In this document: positions 8,148-14,666 of the stretch, one piece after another
How positions within the stretch are numbered: the stretch's first letter is position 1
Layout of the letters: every line of letters begins with the position of its first letter
NCBI RefSeq assembly: GCF_001625565.1
Contig: NZ_AUXS01000038.1
Coordinates: 1 to 52,633, forward strand
Origin: Pseudoalteromonas luteoviolacea NCIMB 1944
GTDB taxonomy: Bacteria > Pseudomonadota > Gammaproteobacteria > Enterobacterales > Alteromonadaceae
Length of the DNA stretch: 52,633 nt
Reading direction: 5' to 3'
Notes under the pieces: model-generated
What the model was told of the DNA's origin: nothing
Database searches by the model: none
Seen by the model: the letters and a program-made list of their open reading frames with translations, nothing else
Translations under genes and position numbers: made by a program

Positions 8148-8207
8148 TGAGATTGATTATCAATTAGATTTGGACCGGTGTCAATACATATTTGAAAATA
8201 ATTCTCA
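8148..8207 (-). promoter_or_regulatory. sRNA copy A promoter with two Fur-box-like sites
   Basis: On the minus strand, TTGACA (8179-8184) is followed by exactly 17 nt and GATAAT (8156-8161), close to the sigma-70 consensus. A 15-bp palindrome at 8193-8207 (TGAGAATTATTTTCA) matches the Fur 7-1-7 consensus TGATAATNATTATCA with two changes and lies upstream of the -35. A second one at 8148-8162 covers the -10 and start. Fur bound to iron would block RNA polymerase, and iron loss would release it. Confidence 0.82.
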
Positions 8208-8337
8208 TTTGTATTTTTGGGGCTGAATTTGGGGTGTACTTTGTGCGTCGTTGGAAGTGATGTGGCTTTCGGTAAAGCAGGCCTTGTAGTGTGGCATTTA
8301 TATTGAGTGGTTAACAACTGATAAGAATGGCAAGTAA

Positions 8338-8367
8338 TAAAAAAGCCCGCAATCGCGGGCCTTTTTT
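8338..8367 (-). terminator. Rho-independent terminator of sRNA copy B
   Basis: GCCCGC and GCGGGC pair around AATC (8345-8360), with A/T runs on both sides. On the minus strand it ends in a run of T residues. Confidence 0.88.
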
Positions 8368-8420
8368 GATCATATCTACCGTCACCGATATGAGCAATGT
8401 AGCAAGTAAAATAGTAAGTG

Positions 8421-8469
8421 GGTTGAGTGTGCTTTACTTAAGGGGCGTTAAGGTAAAGCACATGCAACC
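8421..8469 (-). other. CGCCCC-loop hairpin in sRNA copy B
   Basis: Outer GGTTG/CAACC and inner GTGCTTTAC/GTAAAGCAC helices close a CGCCCC loop at 8442-8447, with one bulged base. The stem differs from those in copies A and C, while the loop is identical. Confidence 0.78.
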
Positions 8470-8554
8470 TATGCATTTTACGTGTGCACCACGTGTTTCA
8501 GGGTCTTGAAACAATTTAGCGTACTTAACAAAATGAGCCGTCTACTCGTTTTGT

Positions 8555-8614
8555 TGAGATTGATTATCAATTGTATTTTGATCTATGTCAATATTATTTT
8601 GAAAATAATTCTCA
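8555..8614 (-). promoter_or_regulatory. sRNA copy B promoter with two Fur-box-like sites
   Basis: TTGACA (8586-8591), 17 nt, then GATAAT (8563-8568) on the minus strand. Fur-like palindromes lie at 8600-8614 and 8555-8569 in the same positions, relative to the promoter, as in copy A. Confidence 0.82.
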
Positions 8615-8727
8615 TTTAGATCTTGGTGGCTGAAAACCTTGGTCAGTGCTGTAAATACGAGCAGGTGAGATTATGTAATGCTCAATAGTGTTGGGTAATA
8701 GAGTGGTGTGTTGATCTTGCTCTGAAT

Positions 8728-8758
8728 ATAGAAAAGCCCGCGGGTCAAGCGGGCTTTT
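8728..8758 (-). terminator. Rho-independent terminator of sRNA copy C
   Basis: AAAAGCCCGC (8732-8741) pairs with GCGGGCTTTT (8749-8758) around a 7-nt loop. The T run on the minus strand is interrupted (TTTTC), so it may be a little weaker than those of copies A and B. Confidence 0.82.
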
Positions 8759-8821
8759 TGTGTTCATATCTACCGTCACTGATATGAGCAATGTAGCAAG
8801 TAAAATAGTCGGTCTTTACAG

Positions 8822-8845
8822 GTTGCTTTAGGGGCGTAAAGCAAC
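8822..8845 (-). other. CGCCCC-loop hairpin in sRNA copy C
   Basis: A perfect 9-bp stem, GTTGCTTTA/TAAAGCAAC, around CGCCCC (8831-8836). It is the shortest of the three versions and shows the minimal form of the element. Confidence 0.8.
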
Positions 8846-8941
8846 GCGTTATTACCTAGCGTGTTACGTTCGCTCAACGTGTTTCAGGGTCGAGAAACAA
8901 AATTAGAGTACTTCAACAAAATAAACCGTCACTTACTTTGT

Positions 8942-9001
8942 TGAGATTGATTATCAATAACATTTGACTTGGTGTCAATACTTATTTGCAAATAATTCTC
9001 A
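8942..9001 (-). promoter_or_regulatory. sRNA copy C promoter with two Fur-box-like sites
   Basis: TTGACA (8973-8978), 17 nt, then GATAAT (8950-8955) on the minus strand. Fur-like palindromes lie at 8987-9001 and 8942-8956. The upstream box is 50 nt from a plus-strand extended -10 promoter and might affect that too. Confidence 0.82.
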
Positions 9002-9049
9002 TTTATTTTTTGTGTTATCAACGCATGTGTCAGATGGCATATTGCCCAT

Positions 9050-9058
9050 TGGTATAAT
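9050..9058 (+). promoter_or_regulatory. Extended -10 promoter facing the permease
   Basis: TGGTATAAT is a perfect extended -10 element (TGnTATAAT); no good -35 is visible. Transcription from about 9065 would give the permease gene a leader of roughly 280 nt. Confidence 0.55.
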
Positions 9059-9107
9059 GTGCATGGATATGTGTTGAAAAGTGGAGCTACGCAATCGCTC
9101 TTTTTAC

Positions 9108-9172
9108 AAGGAGGTGATATACGTAATTTGGACTACTTACATACTATCTTGCTTTTTGTGTACGAATATTAG
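9108..9172 (+). other. Perfect Shine-Dalgarno followed by a 14-codon TTG frame
   Basis: AAGGAGGTGAT (9108-9118) is fully complementary to the 3' end of 16S rRNA. The only start codon nearby is TTG at 9128, opening a frame of 14 codons (DYLHTILLFVYEY after the start) that ends at 9172. The spacing from the SD is long. It may be a leader peptide, a decayed gene or a ribosome standby site. Confidence 0.3.
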
Positions 9173-9245
9173 CGGGCTTTTCTGAATAGAGCGGCTCAAA
9201 AACGAATATCTCAATCCAGACTGTGTGACTCAGAGTACATTTTTC

Positions 9246-9287
9246 AATACAGCGCCATAGAGTTTAGCAACCTAACTATGCTGTATT
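9246..9287 (+). promoter_or_regulatory. Leader hairpin before the permease gene
   Basis: AATACAG pairs with CTGTATT and CATAG with CTATG, with a 3-nt bulge and a further TTAG/CTAA helix, followed by TTTTA. It lies 55 nt before the start codon. It could be a weak attenuator, but its role is not established. Confidence 0.4.
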
Positions 9288-9342
9288 TTATCTATAGAAC
9301 GAGGTATAAAAGTTACATAAAAATAACAAAAGAGGTGGTTTC

Positions 9343-10644
9343 ATGGTCAGTACTTTGGGGTTGATCTTTGCATTAGGTGCGCTGATCTGGCTGACATTAC
9401 GGGGAATGAACCTGTTTATTACGGCGCCTTTGTGTGCTGTGCTGGTGGCGCTTAGCAGTAATATTGCGCTGTTTAATGGTGCTGAGGGAGGCAATTTTGT
9501 TTCCTTATATATGGCGGGGTTTGGCGGTTTTATTCAAGCTTGGTTTTTTATGTTTTTACTGGGGTCACTGTTCGGTAAATTTATGGAGGACACAGGGGCA
9601 GCAGACGCCATAGCGCGTTACATCACTGACAAAATAGGTATGAAACATGCCGTTTTTGCGATAGTGCTGGCCTGTGCACTGCTTACCTATGGTGGTGTTA
9701 GCGTATTTATTGTGGCCTTCTCCGTGTATCCAATGGCACTGAGCTTATTTAAAGATGCAAACTTACCCCGGCGGTTTATTCCTGCTGTACTGGCATTTGG
9801 TTCGGTCACTTTTACAATGACCTCCGCGGGGTCGCCCGAAATACAAAATTGGATCCCGATTAAGTATTTAGGGACCTCCCCTTATGCGGCCTGGCAGGAG
9901 AGCTTGGTTGTCGCAGTTTTTATGGCAGTTTTGGGTTACTTTTTACTCGTTAAAATGATTAAAAAAGCAGTGGCAAATGGTGAGCAATTTGTCGCAAGGC
10001 ACGATGACCCCATCGAAGACAGCCGTCACCTTCCTCATCCAATCACCGGTCTTTTACCGCTGTTTGTGGTACTGGCTTTGTCATTTTTTCTGCATGAGAA
10101 ATTACAGCAAAGTGCGTTGATTGTGGCATTACTTGGCGGTGTTTTGACGATCTTGGCAGTGAATTTTAGATATTTTAAAGACATCTCTAAAGCCATTAAT
10201 TTGGGGACCACGGGGGCGCTAGTGGCGATTGGCAATACCGCTGCTGTGGTGGGTTTCGGCGCAGTGGCCAAGGGCACCCCAGCATTTCAAGAAGCCGTTG
10301 CTTTGATGACTTCTATTCCTGGCAATGAGCTGCTTGGCGCCGCCATTGCGATCAGTGTAATTGCCGCACTGACCGGTTCAGCATCTGGTGGGCAAGCAAT
10401 TGCATTACCGCTGGTCGCGCCACACTATCTGGATCTGGGTGTAGACGAAAATCAATTGCACCGGGTGGTGGCAATTAGTTCCGGAGCTTTGGATACCTTA
10501 CCGCACAATGGCTACGTTGTGACAACAGTCCGCGCGATTTGTGGCGAAAAGCATCAGGACGCCTATTGGCCATTAGCTGTTTTAACAGTATGTGTTCCTT
10601 TATTGGGCGTGGCCTTGATACTTGGATTGTTCATTTGGTTTTAA
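9343..10644 (+). CDS. GntP-family permease
   Basis: A 433-residue polytopic inner-membrane protein with about 12 hydrophobic segments. It resembles GntP/CitM-type transporters for organic acids such as gluconate or 3-hydroxybutyrate. Family-like stretches include the repeated small-residue loops FGSVTFTMTSAGSPEIQNW and ITGSASGGQ-like ALTGSASGGQAIALPLVAP, and GALDTLPHNGYVVT. The substrate cannot be read from the sequence and there is no catabolic operon next to it. ATG 9343 follows AAGAGGTGG. It is transcribed away from the small RNA array and shares the intergenic region with copy C's Fur-type control region. Confidence 0.85.
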   Translation: MVSTLGLIFALGALIWLTLRGMNLFITAPLCAVLVALSSNIALFNGAEGGNFVSLYMAGFGGFIQAWFFMFLLGSLFGKFMEDTGAADAIARYITDKIGMKHAVFAIVLACALLTYGGVSVFIVAFSVYPMALSLFKDANLPRRFIPAVLAFGSVTFTMTSAGSPEIQNWIPIKYLGTSPYAAWQESLVVAVFMAVLGYFLLVKMIKKAVANGEQFVARHDDPIEDSRHLPHPITGLLPLFVVLALSFFLHEKLQQSALIVALLGGVLTILAVNFRYFKDISKAINLGTTGALVAIGNTAAVVGFGAVAKGTPAFQEAVALMTSIPGNELLGAAIAISVIAALTGSASGGQAIALPLVAPHYLDLGVDENQLHRVVAISSGALDTLPHNGYVVTTVRAICGEKHQDAYWPLAVLTVCVPLLGVALILGLFIWF

Positions 10645-10762
10645 TCGCAAGGTAGTACGTTAGCTTAACGGTTGTCATGCAAAATTCATTGCGTTGTACT
10701 AACTTTGACAAACACAAGGGCTGAGTCATATCAGCAAACAGAGCACATAAAAGGAGAAAAAT

Positions 10763-11551
10763 ATGCATTGTCATGAAATTGATTACGAAATCATTGGCGA
10801 ATCTATGCAAATGGTTGAAGTGGAGCTCGATCCAAATGAAACGGTGATAGCGGAAGCTGGCGCCATGAACTATATGCAAGATGGCATTAGCTTTGAGGCT
10901 AAAATGGGTGATGGCTCGGATGTCGACCAAGGGTTTATGGGGAAGTTATTTAGTGCAGGCAAGCGTTTAATAAGTGGTGAGTCGCTATTTATGACGCATT
11001 TCACCAATGAAGGCAGTGGCAAAAAACGCGTGGCTTTTGCAGCGCCTTTTCCAGGCTCTATCTTGGCGTTAGATATGGCGACGTTAGGTCAGTCAGTTTA
11101 CTTGCAAAAAGATTCATTTTTATGTGCGGCACTGGGGACCAAAGTTGATATTGCATTTCAGCGCAAACTCGGCGCCGGTTTTTTTGGTGGTGAAGGGTTT
11201 ATTTTGGAGCACTTACAAGGTGACGGAATGGCATTTGCCCACGCCGGTGGCACCGTTGTAGAAAAGCAGCTCAACGGAGAAACCCTCAGAGTGGACACAG
11301 GCTGTGTGGTTGGTTTTAGTGAAGGCATAGAGTTTGATATCGAGCGTGTCAAAGGTCTAAAAAGTATGTTCTTTGGAGGAGAAGGCCTCTTTTTGGCAAC
11401 TTTGCGTGGTCATGGCACTGTTTGGATCCAAAGTTTACCATTCTCGAGGTTGGCGGATCGTGTACTTGAACATGCGCCAAAACATGGCGGCAGCAGGCAG
11501 GGTGAAGGCTCTGTGTTAGGCAGTGTTGGCGATATTATTGACGGTGATTAA
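10763..11551 (+). CDS. AIM24 / TIGR00266 family protein
   Basis: A 262-residue soluble protein of the AIM24 family, a beta-sandwich fold of unknown biochemical role named after a yeast mitochondrial protein. Typical features are [22 protein letters not shown] near the N-terminus and repeated Gly-rich stretches such as [19 protein letters not shown] and [17 protein letters not shown]. No signal or membrane segment is seen. ATG 10763 follows AAGGAG. It stands alone between the permease and EF-G, with about 160 nt before the EF-G start. Confidence 0.88.
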   Translation: MHCHEIDYEIIGESMQMVEVELDPNETVIAEAGAMNYMQDGISFEAKMGDGSDVDQGFMGKLFSAGKRLISGESLFMTHFTNEGSGKKRVAFAAPFPGSILALDMATLGQSVYLQKDSFLCAALGTKVDIAFQRKLGAGFFGGEGFILEHLQGDGMAFAHAGGTVVEKQLNGETLRVDTGCVVGFSEGIEFDIERVKGLKSMFFGGEGLFLATLRGHGTVWIQSLPFSRLADRVLEHAPKHGGSRQGEGSVLGSVGDIIDGD

Positions 11552-11666
11552 GCTCAAACACGGCTTATTTAATGCAGTTCAACAATGCAATATCGCAGCG
11601 AATGCGTTTTAATTGCAAATTGGCTGCATTTTAATCGACTTCAAGGATGATGTTCGCCTAAAGAGG

Positions 11667-11675
11667 TGATATACT
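11667..11675 (+). promoter_or_regulatory. Extended -10 promoter of the EF-G gene
   Basis: TGATATACT fits the extended -10 TGnTATAAT. It is followed by a GC-rich stretch (CCCGCCG) between the -10 and the start, the pattern found in growth-rate and ppGpp-controlled translation genes. Confidence 0.5.
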
Positions 11676-11714
11676 CCCGCCGAATAATTTTTCTACTTTA
11701 AATAGAGTAAAACA

Positions 11715-13802
11715 ATGGCAGATTTATCGAAATACAGAAACATTGGTATTTTCGCGCACGTTGATGCGGGTAAAACTACTACCACTGAGCGTATTCTTAA
11801 GCTTACTGGTAAGATTCACAAAACTGGTGAAGTACACGATGGTGAGTCAACTACTGACTTCATGGAACAGGAAGCAGAGCGTGGTATTACTATCCAGTCA
11901 GCAGCTGTTACTTGTGAGTGGAAAGGCCACCGTTTAAACGTTATCGATACTCCTGGACACGTTGACTTCACAGTTGAAGTATACCGTTCACTTAAAGTTC
12001 TTGACGGCGGTATCGGTGTATTCTGTGGTTCTGGTGGTGTTGAGCCTCAGTCAGAAACTAACTGGCGTTATGCGAACGAATCAGAAGTTGCACGTTGTAT
12101 CTTCGTAAACAAACTAGACCGTATGGGTGCTGACTTCTACCGCGTAGTAGGTCAAGTAGAGAAGGTACTTGGCGCAAACCCACTAGTTATGACTCTTCCT
12201 ATCGGTATCGAAGATCAGTTCACAGGTGTTGTTGACGTACTAACGAAAAAAGCATACATCTGGGACGAGACTGGCCTTCCAGAAAACTACGAAATCACTG
12301 ACGTTCCAGCTGACATGGTTGAGAAAGTTGAAGAGTACCATGAGATGCTAGTTGAGTCTGCTGTTGAGCAAGACGACGACCTAATGGAAGCATACATGGA
12401 AGGTGAAACTCCTTCACTAGAGCAAATCAAAGCTTGTATCCGTAAAGGTACACGTGACCTTGCTTTCTTCCCAACTTTCTGTGGTTCTGCATTCAAAAAC
12501 AAAGGTATGCAGCTAGTACTAGACGCAGTTGTTGATTACCTACCTTCTCCAACAGAAGTTGATCCTCAGCCTCTAACTGATCCTGAAACTGGTGAGCCTA
12601 CTGGTGACGTTGCGACAGTTGACGCAGAAGAGCCACTTAAAGCGCTTGCGTTCAAAATCATGGACGACCGTTTCGGTGCACTTACGTTCATCCGTATCTA
12701 CGCTGGTCGCATGAAGAAAGGTGACACGATCCTTAACTCTGCAACTGGTAAAACTGAGCGTATCGGCCGTATGGTTGAGATGCAAGCAGACGAGCGTAAC
12801 GAACTTACTGAAGCACAAGCTGGTGACATCATCGCAGTTGTAGGTATGAAGAACGTTCAAACTGGTCACACGCTATGTGATCCTAAGCACGAATGTACTC
12901 TAGAAGCGATGATCTTCCCTGATCCGGTAATCTCTATCGCTGTTGCACCTAAAGATAAAGGTGGTAACGAGAAGATGGGTATCGCTATCGGTAAGATGGT
13001 TGCAGAAGATCCGTCATTCCAGGTTGAGACTGATGAAGATTCAGGTGAAACTATCCTTAAAGGTATGGGTGAGCTTCACCTAGACATCAAGGTAGACATC
13101 CTTAAGCGTACTTACGGCGTTGAGCTAGTTGTTGGTCAGCCTCAGGTTGCTTACCGTGAAACTATCACGCAAGAAGTTGAAGACAGCTACACGCACAAGA
13201 AGCAGTCTGGTGGTTCTGGTCAGTTCGGTAAGATCGACTACCGCATCAAGCCAGGTGAAGTTGGTTCTGGTTTCACGTTCTCATCTTCAGTTGTTGGTGG
13301 TAACGTACCTAAAGAATTCTGGCCTGCAGTTGAGAAAGGCTTCGCGTCAATGATGGAAGAAGGTGTTCTAGCTGGCTTCCCTGTACTAGACGTTGAAGTT
13401 GAGCTATTCGACGGTGGTTTCCACGCAGTTGACTCATCAGCAATCGCTTTCGAAATCGCTGCTAAAGGCGCTTTCCGTCAGTCTATCCCTAAAGCGGGTG
13501 CACAACTTCTTGAGCCAATCATGAAAGTTGACGTGTTCACGCCAGATGACAACGTAGGTGACGTAATCGGTGACCTTAACCGTCGTCGTGGTATGATCAA
13601 AGACCAAGAAGCTGGCGCAATGGGCGTTCGTATCAAGGGTGAAGTACCTCTATCTGAAATGTTCGGATACATTGGTCACCTACGTACTATCACGTCTGGT
13701 CGTGGTCAGTTCTCAATGGAATTCTCTCACTATGCACCATGTCCGCAAAACGTTGCTGACGCGGTAATCGCTGCAGAGAAAGAAAAGAAAGCTGCTAAGT
13801 AA
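11715..13802 (+). CDS. fusA: Elongation factor G (stand-alone second-type copy)
   Basis: A 695-residue translocase GTPase. The G domain has [12 protein letters not shown], switch [11 protein letters not shown] and [10 protein letters not shown]. The remaining EF-G domains follow, including [12 protein letters not shown] and the C-terminal [16 protein letters not shown]. It is not next to rpsL, rpsG or tuf, so it is likely the second EF-G found in many marine gammaproteobacteria, which is about 695 residues long; the str-operon copy would be elsewhere. Codon use is extremely biased (GGT, CGT, GTT, AAC, CTT/CTA), far more than in its neighbours, pointing to very high expression. A strong terminator follows. 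Fold and GTPase are certain; the division of labour with the other copy is inferred. Confidence 0.95.
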   Translation: MADLSKYRNIGIFAHVDAGKTTTTERILKLTGKIHKTGEVHDGESTTDFMEQEAERGITIQSAAVTCEWKGHRLNVIDTPGHVDFTVEVYRSLKVLDGGIGVFCGSGGVEPQSETNWRYANESEVARCIFVNKLDRMGADFYRVVGQVEKVLGANPLVMTLPIGIEDQFTGVVDVLTKKAYIWDETGLPENYEITDVPADMVEKVEEYHEMLVESAVEQDDDLMEAYMEGETPSLEQIKACIRKGTRDLAFFPTFCGSAFKNKGMQLVLDAVVDYLPSPTEVDPQPLTDPETGEPTGDVATVDAEEPLKALAFKIMDDRFGALTFIRIYAGRMKKGDTILNSATGKTERIGRMVEMQADERNELTEAQAGDIIAVVGMKNVQTGHTLCDPKHECTLEAMIFPDPVISIAVAPKDKGGNEKMGIAIGKMVAEDPSFQVETDEDSGETILKGMGELHLDIKVDILKRTYGVELVVGQPQVAYRETITQEVEDSYTHKKQSGGSGQFGKIDYRIKPGEVGSGFTFSSSVVGGNVPKEFWPAVEKGFASMMEEGVLAGFPVLDVEVELFDGGFHAVDSSAIAFEIAAKGAFRQSIPKAGAQLLEPIMKVDVFTPDDNVGDVIGDLNRRRGMIKDQEAGAMGVRIKGEVPLSEMFGYIGHLRTITSGRGQFSMEFSHYAPCPQNVADAVIAAEKEKKAAK

Positions 13803-13825
13803 TTAGCCCATTACTTTCTTTTTAT

Positions 13826-13851
13826 AAAAACCGCCTTAGGGCGGTTTTTTT
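13826..13851 (+). terminator. Rho-independent terminator after EF-G
   Basis: AAAACCGCC, loop TTA, then GGGCGGTTTTTTT: a strong GC stem followed by seven T residues. Confidence 0.9.
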
Positions 13852-14205
13852 ATATCACCTCTTTATCAACCTACTTAGTAAATTGGTTCATTTGGTACTT
13901 TCAAACCTCATTTAATGAATTTATTTATTTGTAAAATGTAAATAATTGTCAAGGGATAATTCCAATCCTTTTGGATTCAATCCAATTTAAAAGATACATC
14001 TTTATTATTAAGTAAAACTATTTATCAATAGGTTAAGTTGACTTATTTTTCTGTTCAAACATATCAAGCATAATTCTGCTGTTTAAATTAACACCGTATT
14101 GTTGAAAAAAACTATCAAGCGAACTTGATTTAGGGACATGGCGTATTTATCATGTGCGGCTTGTAGTCTTTCGGTGAGTGAATTGAGTAAAATTTGGAGG
14201 TACTC
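13852..14205. other. AT-rich intergenic region
   Basis: About 350 nt with no gene. It contains small inverted repeats around 13960-13985 (AATCC/GGATT) and a weak promoter candidate, TTGACT (14038-14043) with TATCAA 18 nt further on. Nothing else is supported. Confidence 0.4.
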
Positions 14206-14631
14206 ATGAAAACAATCAACTTGCAAATCAACTGGTACGTGTATTCATTACAGTTGCTGGTGTTTGTTCTACTGTACGTAATGTTTTTGAAGTTTGAGCT
14301 CGCAATGATGGCAAAACTGATCGGTGGTGTCGGTAGTATTGCAACTATGCTGTCAGTGGTTAGTGTTATCTTTGGGAAAAAATACGTTCACATTGATAAG
14401 GCAGGTTTTAGTTATCGGATTTTTTCTAAAACATGTTATTTGCATTCCGATGATATTAAAGCGTTAAAAGTCACTAAAATAGCTGGTTCATACATACTCA
14501 CGGTGCAGTTAAAGTCAAATAAGCAAACTTATTTTCCATATTGGATGGCGGATCAAGATGAGGTGCAAAGAGCTGCGAAGCAGTTTGGTTGTGCACTTGT
14601 CGGTGCGTCGCTCTCAGAAGTTAAAGCTTAA
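14206..14631 (+). CDS. Small two-helix membrane protein with a cytosolic domain
   Basis: A 141-residue protein. The ATG at 14206 is chosen because GGAGG lies just upstream; an in-frame TTG at 14194 would place the ribosome site inside the gene. Two hydrophobic helices (about residues 7-27 and 34-54) are followed by about 85 residues of beta-rich sequence (KKYVHIDKAGFSYRIFSKTC and on) that resembles PH-like bacterial domains. The function is unknown. A bidirectional terminator lies 2 nt after the stop and is shared with the convergent nuclease gene. Confidence 0.75.
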   Translation: MKTINLQINWYVYSLQLLVFVLLYVMFLKFELAMMAKLIGGVGSIATMLSVVSVIFGKKYVHIDKAGFSYRIFSKTCYLHSDDIKALKVTKIAGSYILTVQLKSNKQTYFPYWMADQDEVQRAAKQFGCALVGASLSEVKA

Positions 14632-14632
14632 T

Positions 14633-14658
14633 AAAAAAGCGCCGTAAGGCGCTTTTTT
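14633..14658. terminator. Bidirectional terminator
   Basis: AAAAAAGCGCC, loop GTAA, GGCGCTTTTTT: symmetrical, so it can end both the plus-strand gene at 14206-14631 and the minus-strand nuclease gene. Confidence 0.9.
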
Positions 14659-14666
14659 ATTGCATG

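Larger units (their letters stand above)
7926..8149 (-). ncRNA. RyhB-like Fur-regulated small RNA, copy A
   Basis: A predicted transcript of about 224 nt from a start near 8149 to the T run after the terminator hairpin. Visible structure, 5' to 3': hairpin CAACAAAG/CTTTGTTG; hairpin GTTTCTCG/CGAAAAAC; hairpin ACGTG/CACGT; a long hairpin (8009-8058) with loop CGCCCC; an unpaired stretch with TTGCTACATTGCTC; hairpin CATATC/GATATG; and the terminator. ACATTGCTCA is shared with the core of enterobacterial RyhB, a Fur-repressed Hfq-dependent RNA that silences iron-rich enzymes. Fur control is inferred from the promoter. The only ATG frame, MSINAP, is not kept in the other copies, so this is not a coding RNA. 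Confidence 0.8.
8336..8556 (-). ncRNA. RyhB-like Fur-regulated small RNA, copy B
   Basis: A predicted transcript of about 220 nt with the same order of elements as copy A. Hairpin 1 is AACAAAACGAG against CTCATTTTGTT with one mismatch. Hairpin 2 is GTTTCA/TGAAAC with AGACCC in its loop. Hairpin 3 is ACGTG/CACGT. Hairpin 4 has the CGCCCC loop on a stem containing GTGCTTTAC/GTAAAGCAC. Then come the conserved TTGCTACATTGCTC segment, the CATATC/GATATG hairpin and a terminator. The stems share little sequence with copy A but keep their pairing. A plus-strand ORF at 8327-8509 runs antisense through it and has no family match. Confidence 0.8.
8728..8943 (-). ncRNA. RyhB-like Fur-regulated small RNA, copy C
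   Basis: A predicted transcript of about 216 nt, the first unit met from the permease side. Hairpin 1 pairs CAACAAAGTAA with TTATTTTGTTG using one G-U pair. Hairpin 2 is GTTTC/GAAAC with GACCC in the loop. Hairpin 3 is ACGTT/AACGT, a paired change from the ACGTG/CACGT of the other copies. Hairpin 4 is short: GTTGCTTTA, loop CGCCCC, TAAAGCAAC. The TTGCTACATTGCTC core and the CATATC/GATATG hairpin are kept, with one base change at the loop edge. A terminator follows. Confidence 0.8.
7921..9003 (-). repeat. Three-copy tandem array of small-RNA transcription units
   Basis: Three diverged direct repeats, about 407 and 387 nt apart measured at the -10 boxes. Each unit (read on the minus strand) has a Fur-like box, TTGACA, a 17-nt spacer, GATAAT inside a second Fur-like box, about 215-225 nt of transcribed sequence with conserved hairpins, and a rho-independent terminator. 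The DNA between one unit's control region and the next unit's terminator (about 8211-8335 and 8617-8727) is unrelated in sequence. Promoter, RNA body and terminator are therefore conserved while spacers are not, as expected for duplicated RNA genes. Confidence 0.85.

Noticed and set aside
8027..8317. 96-codon minus-strand ORF over sRNA copy A
   Set aside because: It starts upstream of the predicted promoter and crosses both Fur-like boxes. Its sequence is low in complexity and has no counterpart in copies B and C.
8327..8509. 60-codon plus-strand ORF over sRNA copy B
   Set aside because: It runs antisense through a terminator and conserved RNA hairpins, has no family resemblance, and is not kept in the other two copies.
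7921..9003. Array as a mobile repeat (MITE or ERIC-like element) family
   Set aside because: No terminal inverted repeats or target duplications were seen. Promoter and terminator are conserved while the spacers are not, and stems show matched changes, which fits duplicated RNA genes better.
12287..12869. Minus-strand ORFs inside the EF-G gene
   Set aside because: They are shadows caused by the strong codon bias of EF-G, with no plausible protein sequence.
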